A DNA stretch of 64,000 nt from Nitrospira sp. (GTDB taxonomy: Bacteria; Nitrospirota; Nitrospiria; Nitrospirales; Nitrospiraceae). The stretch spans positions 434,001 through 498,000 of the forward strand of contig JACOEK010000001.1 in assembly GCA_024998595.1 (NCBI GenBank), written 5' to 3'. Below are positions 37,345-45,048 of the stretch, piece after piece. The first letter of the stretch is position 1. Every line of letters begins with the position of its first letter. The notes below the pieces were generated by a model that searched no databases, was not told the origin of the DNA, and was given only the letters and a program-made list of their open reading frames with translations. Both the position numbers and the translations under genes were made by a program.

Positions 37345-38507
37345 CGCTGATGCGCTTGATGTTTCGTAACACGGTTCGACGACCGGTTCGTCTGGCGCTG
37401 ACGGTCGGAGGTCTGGCGATGGTGGTGCTGGCCTTCGGGTTGCTGCGGCTGACGCTGGATGAATGGCACAGCGGCGTGAAGGCGGCGGCCAACAATCGCT
37501 TGATCACCGTCCATGCCATGTCCGACTCCTTGCTTCTGCCGTTGTCGTATCGGGAGCGGATGGCGGTGGTCCCCGGTGTGCAGGTGGTGCATTACGGCAA
37601 CGTGTTTGGCGTTGAGTACCGAGATGCGAAGGAATCGTTCGGGGCGTTTGCGGAGCACATGAGCACGTTCTTCGAGACCTACCCGGAAGTCATCTTGAAC
37701 GAAGGAGACCGCCTGGCGTTTCTGAAGGATCGGGGCGGATGCCTCATCGGACTGAAACTCGCCGCCCGATTTGGTTGGAAGGTCGGTGACGTGATCCCGC
37801 TCAAGGGTACGACCCATCCCGGGAATTGGGACCTGGTCGTACGCGGCATCTTCCGCAGCAGCAGCCCTGGCATCATGGGCGAAGGGGAACTCTATGTGCA
37901 TTGGGAGTTTGCCAATGAGCGGTTGAGGGCCACGGCACCGGACCGTGTCGACCAAGTGGGTTGGTATGTCACCACGACGGCTCCGGGCGTGAATCCCCGC
38001 ACGGTGGTGGCCGCGATCGATGCTACCTTTGCCAACTCATTCGCCGAAACCAGGACGGAACGGGAACAGGCCTATATCGCCGGCTGGGTCGCGCGCTCGG
38101 GCGCGTTGCTCGATGCGTTGGATTGGTTGTCCGGCGTGATGAACGGCATCGCGGCCCTGGTCCTGGTCAATGCGCTGGCGATGGCGGTGCGCGAGCGGAC
38201 CAGGGAATATGGGGTGATGAAGACCCTGGGCTTCCAGCCGCGCCATTTGGTCGCGCTGGTCCTGGGGGAGTCGTTGCTGGTGGCGTTGGGCGGCGCCCTG
38301 GCCGGGTTGGGGTTGCTGTACCCGGCAGCGCGGCTCTATGCGGTCATGGTCGCCGGCGGAAAAACGGTGGGCGCGTACGAGATCACCTCCGAGACGATTG
38401 GAATGTGTCTCGGCGTGATGGGGCTGGTCGGCCTGCTGGCCGCTCTCTGGCCTGCGGTGCGCCTCAGCCGCATGACGACTCTAGAAGGGTTGCGTCACAG
38501 GGGATAA
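37341..38507 (+). CDS. FtsX-family ABC permease (1)
   Basis: 388 residues. One N-terminal helix ([20 protein letters not shown]), a large periplasmic domain (residues ~45-255), then three C-terminal helices with the FtsX coupling sequence [25 protein letters not shown]. Topology is that of MacB/LolC permeases. GTG start overlaps the ATPase stop. Partner of the second permease; together they would form a heterodimeric channel. Confidence 0.87.
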   Translation: MTLMRLMFRNTVRRPVRLALTVGGLAMVVLAFGLLRLTLDEWHSGVKAAANNRLITVHAMSDSLLLPLSYRERMAVVPGVQVVHYGNVFGVEYRDAKESFGAFAEHMSTFFETYPEVILNEGDRLAFLKDRGGCLIGLKLAARFGWKVGDVIPLKGTTHPGNWDLVVRGIFRSSSPGIMGEGELYVHWEFANERLRATAPDRVDQVGWYVTTTAPGVNPRTVVAAIDATFANSFAETRTEREQAYIAGWVARSGALLDALDWLSGVMNGIAALVLVNALAMAVRERTREYGVMKTLGFQPRHLVALVLGESLLVALGGALAGLGLLYPAARLYAVMVAGGKTVGAYEITSETIGMCLGVMGLVGLLAALWPAVRLSRMTTLEGLRHRG

Positions 38508-38524
38508 CGTCGCGAGGTCGGCCC

Positions 38525-39694
38525 GTGTTGTGGAGCGCATACAGCCTGCGGAATCTCTGGGCGCGCCGCGTCACGACGCTGCTCACGCTGTTGGGGCTCG
38601 GGCTCGTAGTGTTCGTGTTCGTGGCGATTCTGATGCTGGCGCACGGCTTGGAGCGAACGATGGGCAAGACCGGGGATCCTGCCAACGCAATCGTGATGAG
38701 CAAGGGGGCGCTCTCCGAAATCGAAAGCAGCTTGTCGCGCGAGCAGACCGGGGTGCTGGCGGCACAGCCGGAGGTCATCACCCTGGCAGATCATCAAGCC
38801 GCGGCGGTGCGGGAGATCGCGCTGCAACTCACCTTGCGCAAACAGGAAGGAGGGAGCCTGGCCAGTCTCTCATTGCGTGGCTCATCGCCCGATGCCTTTG
38901 CCGTGCGTCCTCTGGTGCGCATCGCCCAAGGCCGTCTGTGGCAGCCGGGTACGACAGAGGTGATTGTCGGTACTCAGGTAGCGAAGCAGTTTCCTGAGGC
39001 CCGTCTATCTGAAACGCTGCGGTTCGGGCGGCGGGAGTGGACGGTGGTCGGGATCTTCGAGGCGGAGGGCAGCGGGTTCGATTCCGAGGTGTGGGGCGAT
39101 GCGGAGCAGATGATGGCCACGTTTCACCGGACGCTCTTCTCGTCGATGACCGTACGGCTGGCCGATCCGACTGTGCTTCCCGCATTCAAGGCGCGGCTGG
39201 AGCGTGATCCCCGGTTCAAAGTGTCCGTGAAGCGCGAGCCGGAATATTACGAAGGGAAGGCTGAAGGGCTGGCCAGGTTGATTCGTGTGACCGGGTTATT
39301 TCTGACCCTGGTGTTCAGCGTCGGGGCCATTCTCGGAGCGACGATGACCATGTCCGCGTCCGTTGCACATCGCACGACCGAAATCGGCACGCTTCGCACC
39401 TTGGGATTTACGCGCAGCCACATTCTGCAAGCCTTTCTCCTCGAATCGAGTCTGCTGGGCCTCGCCGGGGGTCTGCTGGGTGTGGCCGGCGCGGCCCTGC
39501 TCAATTCTGTGACGATCTCCACTGTGAACTGGGATACCGGCGCCGAGTTGGCCTTCGCATTTCATCTCACGCCCACTATGGTCGGTGAAGGATTGTTGTT
39601 TGCCGCCGGCATGGGAATTATCGGGGGACTCGTGCCCGCCGCGCGGGCAGCCCACATCGAGATCGTCCACGCGCTCGGTCAGCGGACGGTGTAG
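38525..39694 (+). CDS. FtsX-family ABC permease (2)
   Basis: 389 residues from GTG 38525 (GAGGTC upstream). Same topology as permease 1: N-terminal helix (RVTTLLTLLGLGLVVFVFVAILMLA), periplasmic domain, three C-terminal helices with RTTEIGTLRTLGFTRSHILQAFLLESS. The frame stays open to 37961 inside permease 1, but that part is a shadow of the other gene. Last gene of the unit; operator copy 5 starts 27 nt after its stop. Confidence 0.87.
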   Translation: MLWSAYSLRNLWARRVTTLLTLLGLGLVVFVFVAILMLAHGLERTMGKTGDPANAIVMSKGALSEIESSLSREQTGVLAAQPEVITLADHQAAAVREIALQLTLRKQEGGSLASLSLRGSSPDAFAVRPLVRIAQGRLWQPGTTEVIVGTQVAKQFPEARLSETLRFGRREWTVVGIFEAEGSGFDSEVWGDAEQMMATFHRTLFSSMTVRLADPTVLPAFKARLERDPRFKVSVKREPEYYEGKAEGLARLIRVTGLFLTLVFSVGAILGATMTMSASVAHRTTEIGTLRTLGFTRSHILQAFLLESSLLGLAGGLLGVAGAALLNSVTISTVNWDTGAELAFAFHLTPTMVGEGLLFAAGMGIIGGLVPAARAAHIEIVHALGQRTV

Positions 39695-39721
39695 GCGATG
39701 ACCGAGCGGCCCGGAGAATTT

Positions 39722-39774
39722 GTAGCAGGCGTGAGCATCCGTCGGTAGACAGCTTCTGTGAAACAGCGTAATAG
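39722..39774 (+). promoter_or_regulatory. Shared promoter/operator, copy 5
   Basis: GTAGCA at 39722, GTGAGCA at 39731, GTAGAC at 39745, 18 nt, TAATAG (39769-39774). Leader of ~20 nt to ATG 39801. Confidence 0.8.
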
Positions 39775-39800
39775 ATACGCCAGGTGAGAACTATCAGGCC

Positions 39801-40133
39801 ATGATCCGACGGACTTCACACAGCACAGTTGCCGGCCTTGCACTCGGAATCGTCTGGGTATATATAGTGTTGGCGCTCGTGGCGCCGGGCTGTTCCTTTG
39901 CCCATGCCGCACCGTCGGATAGTCATCACCAGCATTCCGGTACGGATACCCATTCCACCCTCTGCTCCTGGGCCTGTCAGGCGACATCGGATGTCGGCCC
40001 GATTGCTCAGGGCGATGTAGGCACAGTCTGGGTTGCGCACACGCAACCGTTGATCTCCTCTCCGCTCCTCCTGACTTCCGGGGATTTCTCGTCCCTTCAC
40101 GCTCGTGCGCCGCCCGTCCCCGCGGGGGAATAG
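39801..40133 (+). CDS. Small Cys/His-rich membrane protein, DUF2946-like (copy 3)
   Basis: 110 residues. Hydrophobic segment GLALGIVWVYIVLALVAPGCSF, His-rich SHHQHSGTDTH, the CSWACQ motif and a HARAPP tail, matching the proteins at 13156 and 17198 (His cluster, CxWxC, RAPP). The start is fixed by the operator-defined promoter ~20 nt upstream. Likely metal-binding in the periplasm. Followed by a 360-nt gap and an HTH gene. Confidence 0.7.
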   Translation: MIRRTSHSTVAGLALGIVWVYIVLALVAPGCSFAHAAPSDSHHQHSGTDTHSTLCSWACQATSDVGPIAQGDVGTVWVAHTQPLISSPLLLTSGDFSSLHARAPPVPAGE

Positions 40134-40493
40134 TTCGGGCGGAGCGCACGTCGCCTTTCATTACAGAGTTCGCAATCTGTACTTCCGCTGTGGCACGCGC
40201 CACTGGCGGGAGTGATGTCGGCCCTGTAATCCGCCGTCTCCGGGCGTTCGGCACGAGCTATTCACTCAATGTCTGTGAGTCCGGGGTCGAATTGCCCTCT
40301 ACCCCGGAATAACCGGCGGCGCGGGCGCCTTCCCTGTGACCTTCGCTGCCGGTTGCCAGGCTCTGTCATGACATAGGTGCCGGTCTACGCATGGTGGACC
40401 CGGCTGCTCGGGAGGCTCGTCCCCCCTGCGCAGCCGGGGAGGAGCGGTGTCGAAGCCGCTCCTGTCCACCGCCAGGTCTAAGGGGAGAAGGAG
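40134..40493 (+). other. 360-nt gene-poor gap before HTH gene 2
   Basis: No convincing reading frame on either strand. It contains a hairpin AGGAGCGG/CCGCTCCT with an 8-nt loop (40440-40463) close to the HTH gene's ribosome site, and no clear promoter that I can defend. Confidence 0.4.
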
Positions 40494-40739
40494 ATGGATC
40501 AACCGCTCTTGCGCGTGAAGGAAGCCGCGCAGTTGCTCCAAGTGAGTAAATGGACCATCTACCGCTGGATCGACGAAGGTCACCTGGAGGCGACGAAGAT
40601 CGGTGGAGGGACTCTCCGGATTTTTCGTCGCTCCGTGGCCGCATTGGTCGAAGGCAATCGAACCGATCCGCGTCCGACTGATTTCACGCCGCAGTTGAAG
40701 ATGGTGCCGATGAGCGGACGCCGGGCGGCCAAGCGATAA
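40494..40739 (+). CDS. Small MerR/excisionase-type HTH DNA-binding protein (2)
   Basis: 81 residues: HTH_17 domain LLRVKEAAQLLQVSKWTIYRWIDEGHLEATKIGGGTLRIFRRS, then a basic C-terminal tail. Paralogue of the 20029 protein. Strong GGAGAAGGAG ribosome site. It sits inside the fifth operator-bearing unit, so it could be subject to the same control and is a candidate regulator of the shared operator; that is an inference from location only. Confidence 0.8.
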   Translation: MDQPLLRVKEAAQLLQVSKWTIYRWIDEGHLEATKIGGGTLRIFRRSVAALVEGNRTDPRPTDFTPQLKMVPMSGRRAAKR

Positions 40740-40920
40740 GCGAATCAAGACGGATCCTGAGGTTGTGCACCCTTCTTCAGGATCTGCCTCCCCGGGGTGA
40801 GTGGGACGGCCTCCCCCTCCACCCCGGCCCCTCGGGGGTTGGCGGTTCTGGCTACGGAGTCGGAAAACCAGCGACGGGATGGATAGGAGTCAGTCTAGAG
40901 TGCGGAGGAAATCGACCATC

Positions 40921-42078
40921 ATGGGTGATCGTATGCAGCAGCGGTGGTATCGAATGAAGTTCGTGAGCCTGCTCGCGCTGGTGGTATTCGGCGGCGCGAC
41001 CGGGACCGGTGCTGTGGAGCTGGATGGCTGGACGCAGCGCTTCCAGGAGGGGGTGAAGGCCCGGGAATCGGCGCACTATGCCGAGGCCGAGCCACTCCTG
41101 ACGCAGGCCTTGCGGGAAGCCGAGCAGGTTCGCGCCGACGATCCTCGAGTAGCGCTGGCTGCGAACCATTTGGGGTTGCTGTATCACGACCAGGGGCGGC
41201 TCCACGAGGCTGAATCGTTCTACCGGCGCGCTCTCGACATATGGGAGGCGCAACTGGGACCGGAGCACGAAGATGTCGCGGCAGCGTTAAACAATCTGGC
41301 GGAAATCGCCCATGCCCAAGGTGAATTTGCGGAAGCCGAGCCGCTCTACGAACGCGTGTTGGCGATCGAGCGCAAAGTGCTCGGCGCGGCGCACCCCGAT
41401 GTGGCCGTCACCCTCAACAATCTAGCCGAACTCTATCGTAAGCAGGGGCGGGAGACCGAAGCCGAATCCATGTATCACCTGGCGCTTATCCTCATGGAAG
41501 GCACGCACGGGGCCGATCATCCGGATCTGGGACCGGTCCTGAACAACCTGGCGGTGTTGTATAAGGGGCGCGGGTTGTATGCCTGGGCGGAACCGTTTTA
41601 CCTGCGTGCATTGAAGATACGGCGTGTTCGATTCGGGGACAACCATCCCGCCGTGGCGATGAGTTTGAATAATGCCGGGTGTCTCTATCAGGCGGAGGGG
41701 CTCTATGTCTCGGCGCAACGATATTTCGATGAAGCGTTGACGATTGCCGAACGGGTATCCGGCCCGCAGAGCGCTCTGGCCGGGACGATCGTCGGCAACA
41801 TGGCGTTTCTTGCCGATCAACAGGGGTTGCTCACCCAGGCGCAGCTCCTGTACCAGCGGGCGCTGGTGATTCAACAACAGCGACTCGGGTTGCATCATCC
41901 CACGGTCGGGTTGTTGGTGGAACGGTATGCCCTGGTGCTCGATACGCTTGGTCAGCCGGTGGAAGCGGGGTTGTTCGCGGCGCGTGCTGCATCCATTCGC
42001 GCGCGGTTCCAGTCGGGCGCGCTGAGACAGGGGATGGCCCCTCGTCTCGGGGCGGCAGTCGGTGAAGTCGCACGATAA
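40921..42078 (+). CDS. Secreted kinesin-light-chain-type TPR protein
   Basis: 385 residues. Signal peptide (MKFVSLLALVVFGGATGTGA) after a short N-terminal extension; ATG 40921 chosen for the upstream GGAGGAA, with ATG 40954 also possible. The body is eight or so 42-residue TPR_12 repeats (VALAANHLGLLYHDQGRLHEAESFYRRAL, then VAAALNNLAEIAHAQGEFAEAEPLYERVL). Interaction scaffold; no catalytic domain. Between HTH gene 2 and the P460-like gene. Confidence 0.8.
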   Translation: MGDRMQQRWYRMKFVSLLALVVFGGATGTGAVELDGWTQRFQEGVKARESAHYAEAEPLLTQALREAEQVRADDPRVALAANHLGLLYHDQGRLHEAESFYRRALDIWEAQLGPEHEDVAAALNNLAEIAHAQGEFAEAEPLYERVLAIERKVLGAAHPDVAVTLNNLAELYRKQGRETEAESMYHLALILMEGTHGADHPDLGPVLNNLAVLYKGRGLYAWAEPFYLRALKIRRVRFGDNHPAVAMSLNNAGCLYQAEGLYVSAQRYFDEALTIAERVSGPQSALAGTIVGNMAFLADQQGLLTQAQLLYQRALVIQQQRLGLHHPTVGLLVERYALVLDTLGQPVEAGLFAARAASIRARFQSGALRQGMAPRLGAAVGEVAR

Positions 42079-42108
42079 CCTGTGCGGGATCAGAAAGGCA
42101 GGTGTTCC

Positions 42109-42630
42109 ATGCCGGTCAGCGTTGCAGCGCCGTCTCATCAACGAACCACGATCGAAAAACCTCAGGACCAGACCGGTTTGAACGTGGCCGTGGTGCGGTT
42201 GTTGGCGCTGGCTCTGGATATCAGCGGCGGGTGGTCGCCGGCTCCGCCCGCGGCCGGACTGGTCGCTCCACTCGGGTATCGAGACTGGCCGAGTGTGACG
42301 TCGCTGGTAAAATCGCACCATGGGCCGCAGGAGCTCCGGTTTTATGTCTGTCCCAAGGCGCTGCTCACGGCGGACGATACGTCGTTCCCCGTGGGAACGG
42401 TGTTCATTGTGGAATCCGAACCTCGTTCGGACGCGATCGGATCGCAGCGCCTACCTCCCGCGGTGTTTGTGATGGAGAAATGCGCCGGGCTGACGATGAA
42501 CGGTGACGGGACAAGGCAGTCTGAATCGTGGATCTACGCCAGTTGGGATTCCGGCGGCCAGGCGGCGACAGCGGATCCGGAGCGGTGCGGGATTTGCCGT
42601 TTGCCGTGGTTGACGCCGGCACCTGTCTGA
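42109..42630 (+). CDS. Cytochrome P460-like protein with degenerate heme motif
   Basis: 173 residues. The domain matches the P460 layout: YRDWPSVTSLVKSHHG, RFYVCPKALL, FPVGTVFIVESE, VMEKCAGL, and a near-terminal Cys pair. P460-type proteins bind c-type heme through CxxCH, but here the motif reads CGICR, so the axial His is missing. No clean signal peptide is visible; only a weak hydrophobic run (VAVVRLLALALDISGG). ATG 42109 has AAAGGCAGG. Probably a diverged, possibly heme-free member. A terminator follows. Confidence 0.6.
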   Translation: MPVSVAAPSHQRTTIEKPQDQTGLNVAVVRLLALALDISGGWSPAPPAAGLVAPLGYRDWPSVTSLVKSHHGPQELRFYVCPKALLTADDTSFPVGTVFIVESEPRSDAIGSQRLPPAVFVMEKCAGLTMNGDGTRQSESWIYASWDSGGQAATADPERCGICRLPWLTPAPV

Positions 42631-42688
42631 GGATCGGTGGACGGAGCTCGACGGTTGGACTGCGCTGACCACGCAGTGAGCTCTGATG

Positions 42689-42718
42689 AGGGAAGCGTAC
42701 GCCCATACGCTTCCCTTT
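42689..42718 (+). terminator. Rho-independent-type terminator
   Basis: AGGGAAGCGTA, 6-nt loop, TACGCTTCCCT followed by TTCCC: an 11-bp perfect stem ending the P460-like unit and separating it from smbP. Confidence 0.75.
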
Positions 42719-42840
42719 CCCACCTTCTTCCTTCCGGTTGGTCCGCGCTCTCCGTCCCTCCTCACTCAACACCGCTCTTCAAATGCTGTAGAATGCGAAC
42801 GATGAGAGGACGTCAGTACAATCACACAGGAGGACTGCGT

Positions 42841-43143
42841 ATGAACGTATTACGTGCAGGAGTGATGGTCGCTTCGTTATCTGCGCTCGTGGCGGCGGCG
42901 CCGGCGGATTTTGCACTGGCCGACAGCGGTGGGCACGTGAAGGAAACGATCAAGCACGCCAAGGAAGGCGTGGAGCATGAAAAGGAAGCGATCAAGCATC
43001 TGGAGGAAGCGGTAAAGGGCAGCAACGACCCGCATGCGAAAGAAGCGTTGGAGCATGCGAAAGAAGCCGTTAAGCATGCAGAAGAATCTTTGTCGCACGC
43101 GGAACAGGCGTCGAGCAAGAAGGGAAAGGGAAAGAGCAAGTAA
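42841..43143 (+). CDS. SmbP-like small metal-binding periplasmic protein
   Basis: 100 residues: signal peptide (VMVASLSALVAAAPADFALA) then a helical repeat of about seven residues with regularly spaced His and Glu (HAKEGVEHEKEAIKHLEEA, HAKEALEHAKEAVKHAEES), and a Lys-rich tail. This is the pattern of SmbP, the copper-binding protein of the nitrifier Nitrosomonas europaea. Strong AGGAGG ribosome site. Likely buffers copper or other divalent metals in the periplasm. Confidence 0.75.
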   Translation: MNVLRAGVMVASLSALVAAAPADFALADSGGHVKETIKHAKEGVEHEKEAIKHLEEAVKGSNDPHAKEALEHAKEAVKHAEESLSHAEQASSKKGKGKSK

Positions 43144-43317
43144 GCAGACGTTGATGCCACGAGGGAGGCGGAGAGCATCCGGCTTCCCCGTGGCTTCCCG
43201 CCCGAGCCGCTTCCCCGCCCGTGTTGTTCGGCCGCTCGCATACAACGGAGCCCCGGTTTCCCTGATCGCCATAATCCTGTATAACCTCTTGCCGATGACG
43301 GTCCGGAAACGATACTG

Positions 43318-43379
43318 TAGCACCGGTTGGTATCCATGAGCGCGCGTCTGTAGACGACCGGCTATCTCGGGGCTATAAC
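43318..43379 (+). promoter_or_regulatory. Shared promoter/operator, copy 6, with 10-nt insertion
   Basis: GTAGCA at 43318, ATGAGCG at 43337 and GTAGAC at 43350, then 18 nt to TATAAC (43374-43379). The first box is displaced by exactly 10 nt compared with copies 1-5, one helical turn. Leader ~17 nt to ATG 43403. Confidence 0.7.
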
Positions 43380-43402
43380 TCCCACCCTAGGGAGGAAGCC
43401 CC

Positions 43403-43747
43403 ATGCGAAGTGTGTTGATTGCCCTGATCCAGCTACTCGTGCTGACAGGTGGAACAGCGGGATGGGGAGCCGACGACTCGCTTGAGCGTTTGTTGCGGGT
43501 TCAGGCGTTCAACAGGGAGTTCGAAGGGTTTGATTTTTATTACGTCAAAATAGAAGCGGATCAGCCGCAGCCCGACGGATCGCATGAAGTGCTGGCGACG
43601 GCCAGCGGAAAATTTTCGGATAATGCCAAGCGCATGAAGGTGTTATTTCTCATCATGGATGGTCTCATTGTCGGCGGTCAGGTATTGGAAGGCACTGGTC
43701 TTCCACCGTGCCTGGCGCCGGAGCATCGTTCGTCTTCATCCCTTTAA
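43403..43747 (+). CDS. Small secreted protein of unknown function
   Basis: 114 residues with a signal peptide (MRSVLIALIQLLVLTGGTAGWGA). Mature part DDSLERLLRVQAFNREFEGFDFYYVKIEADQP is followed by a beta-type segment and ends in a Ser-rich tail. No Cys pair or known motif. First gene behind operator copy 6, with a GGGAGGAAG ribosome site. Likely co-transcribed with the next gene 18 nt downstream. I do not recognise the family. Confidence 0.65.
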   Translation: MRSVLIALIQLLVLTGGTAGWGADDSLERLLRVQAFNREFEGFDFYYVKIEADQPQPDGSHEVLATASGKFSDNAKRMKVLFLIMDGLIVGGQVLEGTGLPPCLAPEHRSSSSL

Positions 43748-43765
43748 CCTATCAGGAGGTTGTGT

Positions 43766-44245
43766 ATGCTGAGCAGGAGTGCAGTGTTGTTTCTGGGCGC
43801 GTTGAGTCTGTTGTCGAGTGCAACCGGAGCCTGGGCGTTGCAGGCCGGTGGCGTCGAGGTGGGCGACCTTGAGACCGGTTCCGTGGTGGGCCAGCCATTC
43901 AAGGAATTGGAAGTGGATGCGCAGTTGTTTGCAGTCGAAGTGGGCACCCTGAAAGCCTGGTATCCACCGACCACCGTGATCGATTTCAAAATCCGTCCCG
44001 GTCGGCCAGTCTTGTTGAAGGTAACGAATAACACCTCCTCGGACCGTGGTTTCCAGATGACGGACCCGGTCAACGCCGCCTCTCCGTTCGTGCTCAAGGC
44101 GGAAGTGGTGCTCAAGGCCGGCGAGACCAAGTACATCGGCATTCCGACCAGCGACTTGTTCAACGCGACGCAGGGCAACACCCTGACCTACCGGGATCAG
44201 TTGAATCCGAAGCAGCCCGGTGGCCAGTTGATCATGATTAAGTAA
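43766..44245 (+). CDS. Secreted cupredoxin-like beta-domain protein, no visible copper ligands
   Basis: 159 residues. Signal peptide ending near GAWALQ, then an all-beta sequence (VIDFKIRPGRPVLLKVTNNTSSDRGFQM, AEVVLKAGETKYIGIPTSD) resembling the cupredoxin or quinohaem-associated domains. The Cys and His ligands of blue-copper sites are absent, so it may only share the fold. ATG 43766 has AGGAGGT. Ends before a strong hairpin at 44270. Confidence 0.55.
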   Translation: MLSRSAVLFLGALSLLSSATGAWALQAGGVEVGDLETGSVVGQPFKELEVDAQLFAVEVGTLKAWYPPTTVIDFKIRPGRPVLLKVTNNTSSDRGFQMTDPVNAASPFVLKAEVVLKAGETKYIGIPTSDLFNATQGNTLTYRDQLNPKQPGGQLIMIK

Positions 44246-44269
44246 CTGCCGAATCGATTCGGTTGTGGT

Positions 44270-44303
44270 AACGCCCCGTTCATCTCCGGATGGACGGGGC
44301 GTT
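44270..44303. terminator. Bidirectional terminator hairpin
   Basis: AACGCCCCGT paired with ACGGGGCGTT, extended by further pairs around a TCCG loop. It lies between the convergent secreted-protein gene (+) and slp gene (-). Confidence 0.7.
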
Positions 44304-44401
44304 GTCGTTGAGCCTGCAAGGCGAAAGGACGGGGGGATACGCGTTACATCCAGGCCAGGGAAAAGGGCGATGGCGTTAAATCAAGCAATCTATCGAGGGT
44401 G

Positions 44402-44962
44402 CTACCAGTAGTACGGAAAACGCCCGTAGGGACCCCAGTACGGATGCCAGAACGGACTGTAGTACGGATACGGGCGGTATCGGGGAAGGTTCGAGTCTTG
44501 GGATGGAACCCACGTGCGTAACGTTTTGATCTCCAGCACCGGATAGGTATAGTCGGTCTCATCCAGCGGCTGGGTGACGGAGCCGGTCAGCTGACCGGTG
44601 ATGGTGAGGAACGTGCCCTGTGGCACGGTTGCGGGGTCCAGAAACTCCCGTTGGATCGCGACGAATCGTCCCTGCGATTTCGTGAGGTCCAGAGACGGCT
44701 GCTGTGCCTCGTTGAGAGGGAGTTGCAGCACTTCGATACGGGTGCCCTCTTTCAGCCGACGGGCCGAGAGCACTTGCCCCCCCAGCACCAGGGTCTGCCC
44801 TTTGAACGATTCCGGGGCGGCTTTGATTTGCGAAAACTGCGGTGTTGCGGTTGTAGCGTCTTCTCCTTCGCGCTGATCTGCCGAAGTCGCGCAGGCGGTC
44901 AGGGCTGCGGCCATCCACAAAATAGCGAGTCCCTGTAGAAGTTTGCCCCGCATCATTGGCAT
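44402..44962 (-). CDS. Slp-family outer-membrane lipoprotein
   Basis: 186 residues. Lipobox AALTAC (residue ~24), then the Slp domain (FKGQTLVLGGQVLSARRLKEGTRIEVLQLPL, GRFVAIQREFLDPATVPQGTFLTITGQL, YTYPVLEIKTLRTW). The C-terminus is unusually aromatic (YPYYSPFWHPYWGPY). Slp proteins are stress- or stationary-phase-induced lipoproteins. ATG 44962 overlaps a TATAAT-like box on the minus strand, so a downstream ATG (44956 or 44953) may be used instead. Divergent from the DsbA-like gene. Confidence 0.85.
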   Translation of the reverse strand: MPMMRGKLLQGLAILWMAAALTACATSADQREGEDATTATPQFSQIKAAPESFKGQTLVLGGQVLSARRLKEGTRIEVLQLPLNEAQQPSLDLTKSQGRFVAIQREFLDPATVPQGTFLTITGQLTGSVTQPLDETDYTYPVLEIKTLRTWVPSQDSNLPRYRPYPYYSPFWHPYWGPYGRFPYYW

Positions 44963-44994
44963 TATAACAGACGCATAAGAGTGCGAGCATTGTT

Positions 44995-45000
44995 TATAAT
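44995..45000 (+). promoter_or_regulatory. Possible -10 box for the DsbA-like gene
   Basis: Perfect TATAAT about 50 nt before ATG 45049; no convincing -35 at 17 nt. A second TATAAT on the minus strand (44961-44966) faces slp, making this a compact divergent promoter region. Confidence 0.4.
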
Positions 45001-45048
45001 GCCGAAGAGCCTGTGGAACGATTCATGTTTGAAAAAGGAGTGCAGCGT

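Noticed and set aside
37961-38524. Long N-terminal extension of FtsX permease 2 or a frameshifted gene
   Set aside because: The stretch is an out-of-frame shadow of permease 1, which is intact; GTG 38525 begins a normal permease.
42789-42821. A seventh operator copy before the SmbP-like gene (GTAGAA, ATGAGAG, GTACAA)
   Set aside because: The boxes match poorly, the first spacing is wrong, and a -10 box at the usual distance would fall on the start codon of the gene.
26236-43355. Reading the shared operator as a NikR site because both contain GTAGCA
   Set aside because: NikR sites are inverted repeats with 13-14 nt between arms; the shared operator consists of direct repeats.
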